The notes under the pieces were generated by a model. That model was not told the DNA's origin and made no database searches. It worked only from the letters and a program-made list of their open reading frames with translations. A DNA stretch of 64,000 nucleotides from an uncultured Blautia sp. GTDB taxonomy: Bacteria > Bacillota > Clostridia > Lachnospirales > Lachnospiraceae. The translations under genes and the position numbers were made by a program. Below, piece by piece: positions 33,057-42,709 of this stretch (within the stretch, counting starts at the first letter, position 1; the number at the start of each line of letters is the position of its first letter). Where the stretch lies: contig CAKRPO010000005.1 in the NCBI GenBank assembly GCA_934378195.1, positions 1 to 64,000 of the forward strand, written 5' to 3'.

Positions 33057-35315
33057 ATGAAGCTTTATGACAGTGGTATTTATCTGGTAAATGGCCGTGA
33101 TATCGTAGAAGAAGCAAATATGACAGAGCCGGTTTCCAGAGAAGAAGCAGCCAGAAATACAATGGCTTATGGTATCCTGGAAGCACACAATACTTCCGGA
33201 AATATGCAGAAACTGCAGATTAAATTTGACAAGTTGACATCCCATGATATTACATTTGTAGGTATCATCCAGACAGCACGTGCTTCAGGACTTGAGAAAT
33301 TTCCGGTTCCGTATGTACTGACTAACTGCCACAACTCTCTTTGTGCAGTAGGTGGAACAATCAATGAAGATGACCATATGTTTGGTCTTACCTGTGCAAA
33401 GAAATACGGTGGAGTTTATGTACCTCCTCATCAGGCAGTTATCCATCAGTTTGCACGTGAGATGCTTGCAGGCGGCGGTAAGATGATCCTCGGTTCTGAC
33501 AGCCATACTCGTTATGGCGCACTTGGTACCATGGCAATGGGTGAAGGCGGTGGAGAACTGGTTAAACAGCTTCTTTCCCAGACTTATGATATCAATATGC
33601 CGGGAGTTGTTGCAATTTATCTGAAAGGTGAACCACGTCCGGGCGTAGGACCACAGGACGTTGCACTTGCAATTATCGGCAAAGTATTTGCCAACGGTTA
33701 TGTGAAGAATAAAGTTATGGAGTTCGTAGGACCTGGTGTAGCCGGCTTAAGTGCAGACTTCCGTATTGGCATTGATGTTATGACTACAGAGACTACATGT
33801 CTTTCCTCTATCTGGCAGACAGATGAGGCTATCGAAGAATTCTACGAGATCCATGGTAGAAAAGAAGATTACAAAGAACTGAAACCAGGTAAAGTTGCAT
33901 ATTATGATGGTTGCGTAGAGGTTGATCTGAGTGAGATCAAACCTATGATTGCTATGCCATTCCATCCAAGCAATACATATACCATTGATGAACTCAAAGC
34001 AAATCTTTATGATATCCTTGATGATGTTGAGAAGAAGGCTCAGGTCAGCCTGGATGGCAAAGTACCTTATACACTGAAAGATAAAGTCATCGACGGACAG
34101 CTTTATGTGGATCAGGGAATTATTGCAGGTTGTGCCGGCGGTGGATTTGAGAATATCTGTGCAGCAGCAGACATCCTTCGCGGAGCAAGTATCGGAGCGG
34201 ATGCGTTTACACTCAGCGTTTATCCGGCAAGTACACCGATCTATATGGAACTTGCAAGAAATGGTGTTCTGGCAGATCTTCTTGCGACAGGTGCAGTGGT
34301 CAAGACTGCATTCTGCGGACCATGCTTTGGTGCCGGAGATACACCTGCCAACAACGCATTCAGTATCCGTCATACGACCAGAAACTTCCCGAACCGTGAA
34401 GGTTCCAAGGTTCAGAACGGACAGATTTCTTCAGTTGCTCTTATGGATGCAAGATCTATCGCAGCTACAGCAGCAAACAAGGGCTTCCTGACCTCCGCAG
34501 AAGAATTTACCGGAAGCTACAGACATCAGAAATACTTCTTTGATAAGACAATTTATGAGAATCGTATCTTTGACAGCAAGGGCGTTGCAGATCCAAGCGT
34601 AGAGATTCAGTTTGGTCCAAACATCAAAGACTGGCCGGAGATGCCAGCACTGGCAGAGAATCTGGTACTTAAAGTTGTTTCAGAGATTCATGATCCGGTT
34701 ACTACTACAGACGAGCTGATCCCATCCGGAGAAACTTCATCCTTCCGTTCCAATCCGCTTGGACTGGCTGAGTTTACTCTTTCCCGTAAGGATCCGGCTT
34801 ATGTTGGACGTGCGAAAGAAATCCAGAAAGCTGAGAAAGCTCTTGAAGCAGGAGAATGCCCGACAGAGGCAGTTCCGGAACTGAAACCGGTTATGGACGC
34901 AATCAAAGCACAGTTTGCTGATGTCAGCAAAGAGAATGTAGGCATCGGAAGTACGATCTTTGCGGTAAAACCTGGAGATGGTTCTGCACGTGAGCAGGCT
35001 GCATCATGTCAGAAGGTTCTTGGTGGATGGGCAAACATTGCCAATGAATATGCAACTAAACGTTATCGTTCAAATCTGATCAACTGGGGCATGCTTCCGT
35101 TCTTGATTGAGAAGGGTGATCTTCCATTTGCAAACGGCGATTATCTCTTCTTCCCACAGGTACGTAAAGCTGTGGCAGATAAAGTGGACAGCATTACCGG
35201 ATATGTAGTAAAAGAAGAGGGATTGAAAGAATTCCAGGTAACACTTGGGGAGCTGACAGATGATGAACGCGAGATCATCCTGAAAGGCTGCCTGATCAAT
35301 TACAACAGAAACTAA
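33057..35315 (+). CDS. Aconitase-family hydratase
   Basis: 752 residues. GGAGGAG is 7-10 bases ahead of ATG 33057. Aconitase landmarks are seen: [27 protein letters not shown] (about residue 250), [20 protein letters not shown] and [15 protein letters not shown]; the last two supply Cys of a 4Fe-4S cluster. The order and sequence match the hydratase-annotated branch, which may isomerise citrate or hydrate related acids. No citrate synthase or isocitrate dehydrogenase is nearby. Single-gene unit with a terminator after it. Confidence 0.85.
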   Translation: MKLYDSGIYLVNGRDIVEEANMTEPVSREEAARNTMAYGILEAHNTSGNMQKLQIKFDKLTSHDITFVGIIQTARASGLEKFPVPYVLTNCHNSLCAVGGTINEDDHMFGLTCAKKYGGVYVPPHQAVIHQFAREMLAGGGKMILGSDSHTRYGALGTMAMGEGGGELVKQLLSQTYDINMPGVVAIYLKGEPRPGVGPQDVALAIIGKVFANGYVKNKVMEFVGPGVAGLSADFRIGIDVMTTETTCLSSIWQTDEAIEEFYEIHGRKEDYKELKPGKVAYYDGCVEVDLSEIKPMIAMPFHPSNTYTIDELKANLYDILDDVEKKAQVSLDGKVPYTLKDKVIDGQLYVDQGIIAGCAGGGFENICAAADILRGASIGADAFTLSVYPASTPIYMELARNGVLADLLATGAVVKTAFCGPCFGAGDTPANNAFSIRHTTRNFPNREGSKVQNGQISSVALMDARSIAATAANKGFLTSAEEFTGSYRHQKYFFDKTIYENRIFDSKGVADPSVEIQFGPNIKDWPEMPALAENLVLKVVSEIHDPVTTTDELIPSGETSSFRSNPLGLAEFTLSRKDPAYVGRAKEIQKAEKALEAGECPTEAVPELKPVMDAIKAQFADVSKENVGIGSTIFAVKPGDGSAREQAASCQKVLGGWANIANEYATKRYRSNLINWGMLPFLIEKGDLPFANGDYLFFPQVRKAVADKVDSITGYVVKEEGLKEFQVTLGELTDDEREIILKGCLINYNRN

Positions 35316-35362
35316 GAGTTTAAGTGACCCGTAAGATATAGAATTGATATAGAATAACAGAG

Positions 35363-35408
35363 ATTCCCGGTGACGGACTGGAGTGACCAGCGAGTTACCG
35401 GGATTTTT
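35363..35408 (+). terminator. Terminator after the aconitase-family gene
   Basis: ATTCCCGGTGAC (35363) / GTTACCGGGAT (35394) followed by TTTTT. One mismatch in the stem. Confidence 0.8.
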
Positions 35409-35518
35409 CTATTTTTTATAAATTATCAGAAATTAATATAAAATACATAAAAATAATAGAATTAAAACAAAGATATAATATAATAATAAATTAATTTGAA
35501 AAATAATGTAAAAATGTA

Positions 35519-35547
35519 TTGACAAATAGTGCGGGCAGTGTTATTAT
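35519..35547 (+). promoter_or_regulatory. Strong promoter opening the non-coding region
   Basis: TTGACA at 35519-35524, 17 bases, TATTAT at 35542-35547 (with TATAAT overlapping at 35545-35550). No ORF of useful length follows for nearly 1 kb. Confidence 0.6.
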
Positions 35548-35553
35548 AATCCC

Positions 35554-36486
35554 ATCAAAAGAAAACAAGAAAAAATAAAAACAACAAACTAAACTAAAAA
35601 ATCATTCAATTCATAGCATATATAAATGTTACATGAAAAGGATGAAATCAAAGAAAGGTAAAGGTGATACCATTGGGAAAGTAGTCATTCATCTTCAATA
35701 TGAGAAGTGACAGAGATCAAGTTTCCTGCAAGAAAGACCTGATACATAAATTATCCATTATTTAAATCAGATTATCGAAATACATTCGGAAGAAAATATT
35801 AAATATATTACCTGGCGAACAGGACTTTCAGAAAAAGAATAATCTTTATAAACGTATTACAGGTATATAGAATTGATCACTCATATTGAATAACTGTCAC
35901 AGACCTGACACAAAGACTTTTGAATCTGTGTAAAGAAACATTTTCAAATATTGCGATCCATAAGACGTGAGTTATATGAATCAAAGCTTTGCTTCAGAAG
36001 AATATCTTCTCACAAAAGATATTAGTATAGAAATAACAGAAACCTTATTCCCGAAGAAAACAGTTTGAAATTTAAGAAGTTAAGTTTGGAGCTGCTCTAG
36101 TCTGACGGAAAAGATTTCAGAGATTATTTCAAGAAGAAATTATAATCCGTAAATTATAATTTCAACTCTATCAACTTTCTAAATGAACCGAATGATAAAC
36201 ATCATATCGTTTATGAGCAGGAAATTAAAGAGCTGTAACTGAAAAGACACAATAAAATATATAAAAACATAAAATAAAAACTAAATATAGAAGATTGAAT
36301 GAAGTATACTATAAGAGGTATCAGAGGATTTCAATCAGCAAACAAGACGAAAAGTTTTGAAAGAACAAAGAGGTAAATTAAAATTGAATATTGAAGATTG
36401 TTAAGACGGTCATCATTTCAGGATTATGAAAAATAGTTGTTAAGAGAAGTGATGACCGTCTTACTGTTGTGTAAAGAAGTTTTTTA
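35554..36486 (+). ncRNA. Candidate long structured non-coding RNA, about 900 nt
   Basis: There is no ORF over 60 codons on either strand from 35316 to 36550, and no ribosome site with a good start. The region is much richer in A and T than its neighbours. It is bounded by a good promoter and an 18-base hairpin (36402-36419 with 36446-36463), with a T6 run about 17 bases later. Inside are several perfect hairpins: 11-bp at 36136-36146/36153-36163, 8-bp at 36001-36008/36016-36023, 6-bp at 35898-35903/35925-35930 and 36195-36200/36209-36214, and GAA/CAAAG around 35978-35995. A conserved structured RNA is one reading; decayed genes are the other. It does not match a known riboswitch I recognise. 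Confidence 0.45.
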
Positions 36487-36552
36487 CGTTATACTCTCCA
36501 TAGAATGCAGACATGATATATACGATAGCTGCATAAAAGGAGAGCTTTTTTT
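36467..36552 (+). promoter_or_regulatory. Promoter and RBS-sequestering hairpin of the RluA gene
   Basis: TTGTGT (36467-36472), 17 bases, TATACT (36490-36495). CTCTCC (36494) can pair with GGAGAG (36539-36544), and ATGCAG (36505) with CTGCAT (36529). GGAGAG is the ribosome site of the pseudouridine synthase gene, and T7 follows directly. In read-through RNA from the non-coding unit this is at once a terminator and an RBS mask; RNA starting at the local promoter lacks the outer arm. Confidence 0.55.
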
Positions 36553-37254
36553 ATGTGGAATAATATAGAAGATATGATCTTATTTGAGGATAAAGATATT
36601 CTGGTATGTCACAAGGCAGCCGGACTTGCGGTGCAGAATGCAAGAATTGGCGCAGCGGATATGGAGAGTATGCTGATGAATTATCTGGCAGCCGAAAATC
36701 CGGGTAAGATGCCATATCTGGGAATTGTACATCGCCTGGATCAGCCGGTAGAAGGGGTGCTTGTATTTGCAAAAAATAAAAAAGCAGCAGCCGGACTGAC
36801 AAAGCAGATCACATCCGGCAGCGTAGTTAAGGAATACCTGGCGGTGACAGACCGGATGCCGGAGAAACGGACGGGACGCCTGGAAGATTTTCTGAAAAAA
36901 GACGGCAGGAATAATACATCTTCTGTTGCAGCGGCTGGGGGAGATGGAGCGAAGAAAGCAGTTCTGGATTATGAAGTGCTTCAGGAGATTGCAGATGAAC
37001 GGACTGGTACAGGTAAACGCATTCTTGTGAAGATTCAGCTGGGAACCGGACGTCATCACCAGATCCGTGTACAGATGGCACATGCGGGAATGCCGCTTCT
37101 TGGTGATCGCAAGTATAATCCAGGAGATACTTCACACTTACCGTTGGGATTATGCTCCTGCCATCTGGTATTCCGTCACCCGATCAGTGGGAAAAAGATG
37201 GAATTTACGGTTACACCGAAGGGAGATTCTTTTGCAGGATTCCCAAATCTTTGA
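36553..37254 (+). CDS. RluA-family pseudouridine synthase
   Basis: 233 residues. MILFEDKDILVCHKAAGLAV, LGIVHRLDQPVEGVLVFAKN (catalytic Asp in HRLD), KEYLAV, and the closing GTGRHHQIRVQMAHAGMPLLGDRKY are RluA-family marks. In most members the motif is HRLDR.TSG; here it is HRLDQPVEG, so Arg and the Thr-Ser are replaced. It isomerises uridine in rRNA or tRNA. The usual N-terminal S4 domain is absent. It is preceded by the hairpin with its RBS. Confidence 0.87.
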   Translation: MWNNIEDMILFEDKDILVCHKAAGLAVQNARIGAADMESMLMNYLAAENPGKMPYLGIVHRLDQPVEGVLVFAKNKKAAAGLTKQITSGSVVKEYLAVTDRMPEKRTGRLEDFLKKDGRNNTSSVAAAGGDGAKKAVLDYEVLQEIADERTGTGKRILVKIQLGTGRHHQIRVQMAHAGMPLLGDRKYNPGDTSHLPLGLCSCHLVFRHPISGKKMEFTVTPKGDSFAGFPNL

Positions 37255-37410
37255 TTTTAAAACTGGTAAAATTGCTGTATTTTCTTCTGAAAAATGAAAA
37301 AACTATGAAATCTATAGACGCAAAAATGAAAATGTGTATAATGTAGAAAGATAATGACTACTATTCAAGGCGCATTTGTATAAAATATATTCAGAAAAGA
37401 GGAAAATACG

Positions 37411-38556
37411 ATGAGGAAAGCAGCTGTTGTGGTGCTTTTTCTTGCGGGTGCAGTTGCAATAGCAGGAGAAACAGGTGTAATGGATGGCTTTGGTAATTTT
37501 GTTGCGGATGTGCAGGCAGAAGATGAACTGCCGGATAACAGTGAAGGCCAGGATGAATCCGTAGAAGAAACAACCCTGGAAGAAACTGGTGATGAAGCAC
37601 AGGAAAATGACAGAGTATCTGAAATTGATACAACGATCACTCTTGGAACAGGAAGTCGGATTGCAGTCGTAAGTAAGGCTACAGATGGAGAATACTGGAA
37701 ACTGGTTCGACAGGGGATGGAAGACGCTGTGAAGGATATCAACACAGCATATGATTTTTCTTCCGATGAAGCAATTACGATGACATTTGAAGGTCCTTCC
37801 GATGAGCAGGATGTTGAGACGCAGATCAATACATTGGACGCGGTTATTGCAGAGAATCCGACTGTTCTGTGTATGTCGGCAGGGGACATTGAATCCTGTC
37901 AGGCACAGCTGGAGGCAGCCAGTGAGAATGGTATTCCAGTCGTAGTTTTCGATTCTAATGTCAGCGAAGATGAGCTTGTATCTGCATTTCGCGGTACGGA
38001 CAATACTTATGTAGGAAAGCTTGCTGCAGAAAAACTCGCAGATGCAATTGGTGGTTCCGGTAAGATTGCAGTATTTTCTGCACAGGAGAAGACAGAGAGT
38101 TCACAGAAACGTGTAGAAGGATTTAAGGAAGTGCTTGCAGATTATCCGGACATCACGATCGTGAGTGAACTTTATACTGATAAGGTAAAGGATATGTCCG
38201 ATGCAATGGCGGATGTACTGAAGAGATATCCGGATCTGAACGGGGTGTTCTGTACGAATGAGAGCGTTTCTGATCAGTATCTTGCTCTGGAAAAAGGCGA
38301 GAGCTCGCCAGTCATGGTAGGTGTGGATGCGACGACTGTTCAGCAGAAGGCCATTACAGATGGACAGGAGATTGGAGTGGTCTCTCAGGATCCGTATGAG
38401 GTAGGATATCAGACGATCATTGCAGCGGCACAGGCGATGTCCACAGATGAAGCACAGGCTGCAGCAGTAGAGAAAAACGTTCTCCTTGAGCCGGAATGGA
38501 TTGATGCAGCGAATATCGATGATCCGGGGAACAGCAATTATCTGTATACAAAATAA
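37411..38556 (+). CDS. Orphan periplasmic-binding-protein-like sugar-binding protein
   Basis: 381 residues. Signal-like segment at 3-19 without a lipobox Cys, an acidic linker (DELPDNSEGQDESVEETTLE) to about residue 70, then the RbsB-type fold: RIAVVSKATDGEYWKLVRQGMED, IPVVVFDSNV, FRGTDNTYVGKLAAEKLAD, PDLNGVFCTNES and VGVDATTVQQKAI. No transporter genes are adjacent. It could serve an unlinked ABC transporter or be a sensor protein. A weak GAGGAAAA is upstream. Confidence 0.8.
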   Translation: MRKAAVVVLFLAGAVAIAGETGVMDGFGNFVADVQAEDELPDNSEGQDESVEETTLEETGDEAQENDRVSEIDTTITLGTGSRIAVVSKATDGEYWKLVRQGMEDAVKDINTAYDFSSDEAITMTFEGPSDEQDVETQINTLDAVIAENPTVLCMSAGDIESCQAQLEAASENGIPVVVFDSNVSEDELVSAFRGTDNTYVGKLAAEKLADAIGGSGKIAVFSAQEKTESSQKRVEGFKEVLADYPDITIVSELYTDKVKDMSDAMADVLKRYPDLNGVFCTNESVSDQYLALEKGESSPVMVGVDATTVQQKAITDGQEIGVVSQDPYEVGYQTIIAAAQAMSTDEAQAAAVEKNVLLEPEWIDAANIDDPGNSNYLYTK

Positions 38557-38684
38557 TGCACATTTAGTTCAAGTCGAACATCCGTGAGACTTGGCGCGTG
38601 ATTCTGGTCAGCATAAGCTGACATATTCTTTACAGAATCCCTGTGTTGATTAATTTGACTTAAATTAATTGGTTTTTAACTCTG
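38557..38684 (+). other. Intergenic region with small hairpins
   Basis: GTCAGC / GCTGAC around ATAA (38609-38624) inside GATTCT / AGAATC, and TTAATTT / AAATTAA near 38650. No ORF. It may hold a terminator for the binding-protein gene, but no T run was seen. Confidence 0.4.
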
Positions 38685-38723
38685 ACAAGGACAGTTCACA
38701 TTGAACTGTCCTTGTGCTATAAT
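38685..38723 (+). promoter_or_regulatory. NSS promoter inside a perfect 14-bp palindrome
   Basis: ACAAGGACAGTTCA (38685-38698) and TGAACTGTCCTTGT (38702-38715) are perfect inverse copies around CAT. TTCACA (38695-38700) and TATAAT (38718-38723) at 17-base spacing put the -35 inside it. The palindrome precedes the transcript start, so it is a DNA operator candidate rather than a leader hairpin. Confidence 0.62.
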
Positions 38724-38779
38724 AAATAAGATTCGACGAAATTGTAGTGAATCGAATTATGATAGAGGAGGAAACTTTT

Positions 38780-40249
38780 TTGAAGGAAAGAGAAACATTT
38801 GGATCAAGACTTGGATTCATTCTGGTTTCAGCAGGATGTGCAGTGGGTCTTGGAAATGTATGGAAATTTCCGTACATGACAGGTAAATACGGCGGCGCCG
38901 CTTTTATCCTGATTTATCTTATCTTTCTTGTGCTGCTGGGGCTGCCGATTCTTGTAAGTGAATTTGCAGTAGGACGAAGCAGCAGGCTGAGTACGGCAAG
39001 AGCATTTCACAAACTGGAGCCGGAGGGCTCTAATTTCCATAAGTACAGTTATATGGGAATGATCGGTAATTATATGCTGATGATGTTTTACACCATGGTT
39101 GCAGGCTGGATGATGTATTATTGTTATGTTATGGCAAGTGGGAAACTGAGCGGAGCTTCTTCTGAGGAAGTTGGCGGCTTTTTCTCGAATCTGATGACAT
39201 CTACCGGAACAATGACCGGCTGGATGATCGCCGCTGTTCTTCTGGCATTTGGCGTATGTTCTCTGGGACTTCAGAATGGAATCGAGCGTATCACAAAAGT
39301 CATGATGATATGCCTTCTGGCATTGATCGTGGTACTGGCGGTCCATTCTGTAACGCTGGACGGAGCGATGGAAGGTGTGAAATTCTATCTTGTACCGAAC
39401 CTCGACAATATCCGTGAGGCCGGTCTTGGAAACGTGATCTTTGGTGCATTGTCGCAGGCATTCTTTACTTTGAGCATCGGTATCGGCGCAATGGAAATCT
39501 TCGGAAGCTATATGGGTAAGGAACATACCCTTGCAGGAGAAAGTATCAACATTCTGATCCTGGATACTTTTGTTGCCTTAATGGCAGGACTTATTATTAT
39601 TCCGGCATGTTTTGCATTTAATGTAGAACCTGGTGCGGGTCCGGGACTTGTATTCATTACTCTGCCTAACGTGTTTAACCAGATGGCAGGTGGCAGACTC
39701 TGGGGAGCTCTGTTCTTCCTGTTTATGTCCTTCGCGGCGCTGTCTACCGTTATTGCAGTATTTGAGAATATTCTGTCCTTTGCAATGGACCTGTGGGGAT
39801 GGAAACGAAATAAAGCTGTCCTGTTTAATATTGTTCTGATCATTGTACTTTCCATGCCGGCAATCCTTGGTTTCGGACCATGGTCCGGAATTCAGATTCT
39901 CGGTGAAGGAACAAATATCATGGACCTTGAGGACTTTATTATTTCCAACAATATTCTGCCGCTTGGTTCTGTAATCTTTGTAATCTTCTGTGCATCTAAG
40001 AATGGATGGGGATGGGACAACTTCATTAAGGAAGCCAATACTGGAAAAGGAATGAAATTCCCGACATGTATCAGAAATTACATGTTGTGGGTAATTCCGG
40101 TCGTTGTAGCGATTATTTATCTGAAAGGTTATTATGATATGTTCCAGCCAAAGGGAAATGCCTATCTGATTCCGTGGATGATCGTGGGCATCGCCATGCT
40201 GGTGCTTGTAGGATGGATTTCGTTCGGACACAGCAAAAAGAAAAAATGA
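38780..40249 (+). CDS. NSS-family Na+-dependent transporter
   Basis: 489 residues from TTG 38780, which has GAGGAGG eight bases ahead; upstream in-frame starts (GTG 38747, ATG 38759) would put the RBS inside the gene. SAGCAVGLGNVWKFPYMTGKYGG is the LeuT-type site. Also ALSQAFFTLSIGIGAMEIFG and FAALSTVIAVFENILSFAMD. It is longer at the C-terminus than the other copy and linked with an aminotransferase 64 bases on, suggesting uptake and transamination of an amino acid. Confidence 0.92.
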   Translation: MKERETFGSRLGFILVSAGCAVGLGNVWKFPYMTGKYGGAAFILIYLIFLVLLGLPILVSEFAVGRSSRLSTARAFHKLEPEGSNFHKYSYMGMIGNYMLMMFYTMVAGWMMYYCYVMASGKLSGASSEEVGGFFSNLMTSTGTMTGWMIAAVLLAFGVCSLGLQNGIERITKVMMICLLALIVVLAVHSVTLDGAMEGVKFYLVPNLDNIREAGLGNVIFGALSQAFFTLSIGIGAMEIFGSYMGKEHTLAGESINILILDTFVALMAGLIIIPACFAFNVEPGAGPGLVFITLPNVFNQMAGGRLWGALFFLFMSFAALSTVIAVFENILSFAMDLWGWKRNKAVLFNIVLIIVLSMPAILGFGPWSGIQILGEGTNIMDLEDFIISNNILPLGSVIFVIFCASKNGWGWDNFIKEANTGKGMKFPTCIRNYMLWVIPVVVAIIYLKGYYDMFQPKGNAYLIPWMIVGIAMLVLVGWISFGHSKKKK

Positions 40250-40313
40250 AGATGCCACGGAACAATCCGTAAGTATCGTAAATAATAAACAAATAAGAGG
40301 AGGCACAAGTATT

Positions 40314-41501
40314 ATGATAGCAGAAAAAATGAAACCTTTTGTACAGAACAATTCAGCAATCCGTATGATGTTCGAAGAAGGAAACCGTCTCCGTGCAAAA
40401 TACGGTGCAGATAAAGTATATGACTTCAGCCTTGGTAATCCAAGTGTTCCGGCCCCGGACTGTGTACGTGAAGCGATTATAGATCTTGTAAACAACGAAG
40501 AACCGACTGTCCTTCACGGATACATGAACAACGCAGGCTTTGAGGATGTCAGAGAGACAATCGCACAGTCTCTGAACCGTCGTTTCGGGACTGCTTTTTC
40601 TGCACATAATCTGATCATGACTGTTGGCGCTGCCAGCGGTCTGAATGTGATCCTCAAGACAATCCTGAATCCTGGCGAGGAAGTGATTGTTTTTGCACCG
40701 TATTTTCTGGAATATGGTGCATATGTGCGTAATTATGATGGCAAGCTTGTGGAAATCTCACCGAACACAGAGACATTTCAGCCAAATCTGAAGGAGCTGG
40801 AAGAAAAGATCACAGCCAGCACCCGTGCAGTGATCGTAAATACACCGCATAACCCAACTGGTGTTGTTTATTCTGAGGAGACTATCAAAGAACTTGCTGC
40901 AATCCTTGAGAAAAAGCAGCAGGAGTTTGGTTCGGTGATCTATCTGATCTCTGATGAGCCATACAGAGAGCTTGCTTACGACGGCGTAGAAGTTCCGTAT
41001 CTGACTAAATACTACAAGAATACGGTTGTAGGATATTCTTACAGCAAATCCCTGTCCCTGCCGGGAGAGCGTATCGGTTATCTGGTCATTCCGGATGAAG
41101 TGGAGGACAGTGCTACCGTTATCACTGCGGCAGCAATCGCAAACCGTGTGCTTGGAAGTGTTAATGCACCGTCTCTGATGCAGAAAGTTATCCAGAGATG
41201 CGTAGATGCAGAAGTGGATGTGGCTGCTTATGACAGAAACCGTCTGGCACTTTACAATGGCCTTAAAGAATGTGGATTTGAATGTATCAAACCACAGGGT
41301 GCTTTTTATCTGTTTGTGAAGTCTCCGGTTGCGGATGAGAAACAGTTCTGTGAGGCTGGTAAGAAATATAATATCCTGATGGTTCCAGGAAGTTCCTTTG
41401 CCTGCCCGGGATATGTCAGATTGGCATACTGTGTTTCTTATGAGACGATCCAGAATTCCCTGCCTGAATTTAAGAAGCTGGCTGCGGAATATGGGCTGTA
41501 A
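40314..41501 (+). CDS. Class I/II aminotransferase, AspC-like
   Basis: 395 residues. YDFSLGNPSVPAPDCVREAI, TVGAASGLNVILKTILNPGE, VNTPHNPTGVVYS, DEPYRELAYDG (PLP Asp/Tyr) and YSYSKSLSLPGERIGYLVIP (PLP lysine in SKS) show a fold-type I aminotransferase. It probably works on aspartate, tyrosine or a broad range of 2-oxoacids. AAGAGGAGG leads the ATG. It closes an operon with the NSS transporter, then a terminator. Confidence 0.9.
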   Translation: MIAEKMKPFVQNNSAIRMMFEEGNRLRAKYGADKVYDFSLGNPSVPAPDCVREAIIDLVNNEEPTVLHGYMNNAGFEDVRETIAQSLNRRFGTAFSAHNLIMTVGAASGLNVILKTILNPGEEVIVFAPYFLEYGAYVRNYDGKLVEISPNTETFQPNLKELEEKITASTRAVIVNTPHNPTGVVYSEETIKELAAILEKKQQEFGSVIYLISDEPYRELAYDGVEVPYLTKYYKNTVVGYSYSKSLSLPGERIGYLVIPDEVEDSATVITAAAIANRVLGSVNAPSLMQKVIQRCVDAEVDVAAYDRNRLALYNGLKECGFECIKPQGAFYLFVKSPVADEKQFCEAGKKYNILMVPGSSFACPGYVRLAYCVSYETIQNSLPEFKKLAAEYGL

Positions 41502-41544
41502 GAATGTGTAATAGAAGTGTATAAGAATAGAAACAGATAAAACA

Positions 41545-41586
41545 GACGCAGGAGCTGGCAAATATGTCACGCCCCTGCGTTTTTTG
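41545..41586 (+). terminator. Terminator after the aminotransferase
   Basis: ACGCAGG (41546-41552) / CCTGCGT (41574-41580) with further G-C pairs, then T6. Confidence 0.85.
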
Positions 41587-41625
41587 CATTGCATATCGAG
41601 GAAGCGCCGGTGGCGCGTCCGCTGC

Positions 41626-42321
41626 TCAGATCTTGTCGATTTTTTTGCGGATATCCAGCATCTTCTGATCGAGCTGTGTGATCACAGAGGCACACTGCTG
41701 TAATTCTTCATTGATCACTGCTGCCTGTTTCTGTCCACGTTTGTATCGTAGCTGATGGTCGAGATTGGCCCAGTAATCCATAGCTGCGGTACGAAGCTGC
41801 AGTTCCAGCTTGATCCACTGATTTTCGTCCTGGAATGGAATGGCAATCTCCAGAATCAGATGAAGACTCTGGTAGCCGGATTTCTTTGGCTGTTTCACAT
41901 AGTCTTTGACTTTGAGGATACGGATATCCTGCTGTTTCTCGATTAGGTCAGCTACTTTATAAATATCATCTACATAAGCACATACGGCGCGGACGCCGAT
42001 CAGGTCATTGATTTTTTCCAGTGCCTGGTTAAAATTCAGATCCAGTCCTTTTTTCTGCATTTTCTTACAGACACTGTCATAGCTTTTGAGTCTTCCTGTT
42101 TTCATCTGAATAAAATTTCGGTTATATTTCATCAGTAAAAATGTGTTGATAATGTCGATTTTTGTCATCATAAGATTGATGGCACATTGTCCTTTGATAC
42201 TGAACTCGCTGTCAGTCAGCATATTCTTAAGAAGTTCTTTCTTTTTCAATTTCTGTCTTTCTTCCTCTAATTGTATCAGTGTAAAAGTTTCGTTTGCCCG
42301 TAATGCATTGCCCGTTCCCAT
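41626..42321 (-). CDS. Small alarmone synthetase, (p)ppGpp synthetase of the RelA_SpoT family
   Basis: 231 residues. The synthetase core reads KTGRLKSYDSVCKKM, INDLIGVRAVCAYVDDIYKVADL, VKDYVKQPKKSGYQSLHLIL and KLELQLRTAAMDYWANLDH, matching RelQ/RelP-type small alarmone synthetases. There is no HD hydrolase or TGS/ACT region. It would add pyrophosphate from ATP to GDP or GTP under stress. GGAGGAG is upstream of the ATG. The C-terminal 40 residues are helical and may mediate tetramers. Confidence 0.9.
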   Translation of the reverse strand: MGTGNALRANETFTLIQLEEERQKLKKKELLKNMLTDSEFSIKGQCAINLMMTKIDIINTFLLMKYNRNFIQMKTGRLKSYDSVCKKMQKKGLDLNFNQALEKINDLIGVRAVCAYVDDIYKVADLIEKQQDIRILKVKDYVKQPKKSGYQSLHLILEIAIPFQDENQWIKLELQLRTAAMDYWANLDHQLRYKRGQKQAAVINEELQQCASVITQLDQKMLDIRKKIDKI

Positions 42322-42709
42322 TAAAATACTCCTCCAATAATAAATCTGTACGTTGTTTGTGTTAAATCAGGGTTAAACTGTCATATTGCCATAGCAGGAC
42401 TATAGCCTGTTCGTAAGAACAGAGATTTTCCGTTTCCCATCATTTAATCTATGAAGGAGAATAGAAAAATATGACAACAGAAAACAGAATTGCCGGAATC
42501 TTTGAAAGAAGAAAAGAGGGGCGAGAAATCCACACAACTTTGTTATAAAAATCACAATAATTTGGGGCGAAAAATGGACTGTACGTATGAAAAAAGTGAA
42601 GGAGATGTCCGTGACTGAAAAGAAAATACAAAATAAAAGATTGTATAAAATGCTGATAGATAGCGAAAATAGTGAATATTATTTAGATAATATTTTATAA
42701 AGTTACGGA
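42322..42709 (+). other. Region upstream of adhE, with two possible tiny ORFs
   Basis: No gene over 60 residues. ATG 42471-42548 (25 residues, MTTENRIAGIFERRKEGREI then HTTLL) has AAGGAG 11 bases in front. GTG 42611-42700 (29 residues, MTEKKIQNKRLYKMLIDSEN then SEYYLDNIL) has AAGGAG 6 bases in front and ends 9 bases before the adhE promoter. Either may be a real microprotein or chance. No terminator was recognised for them. Confidence 0.25.

Noticed and set aside
33057..35315. Calling the aconitase-family gene acnA or acnB
   Set aside because: The cluster cysteines are clear, but the protein belongs to a branch annotated only as hydratase and the substrate is unproven.
35409..36400. Reading the long gene-free region as a decayed regulator gene
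   Set aside because: No frame gave more than short, motif-free runs between stops; I could not identify a parent family, so I kept the RNA reading with reduced confidence.
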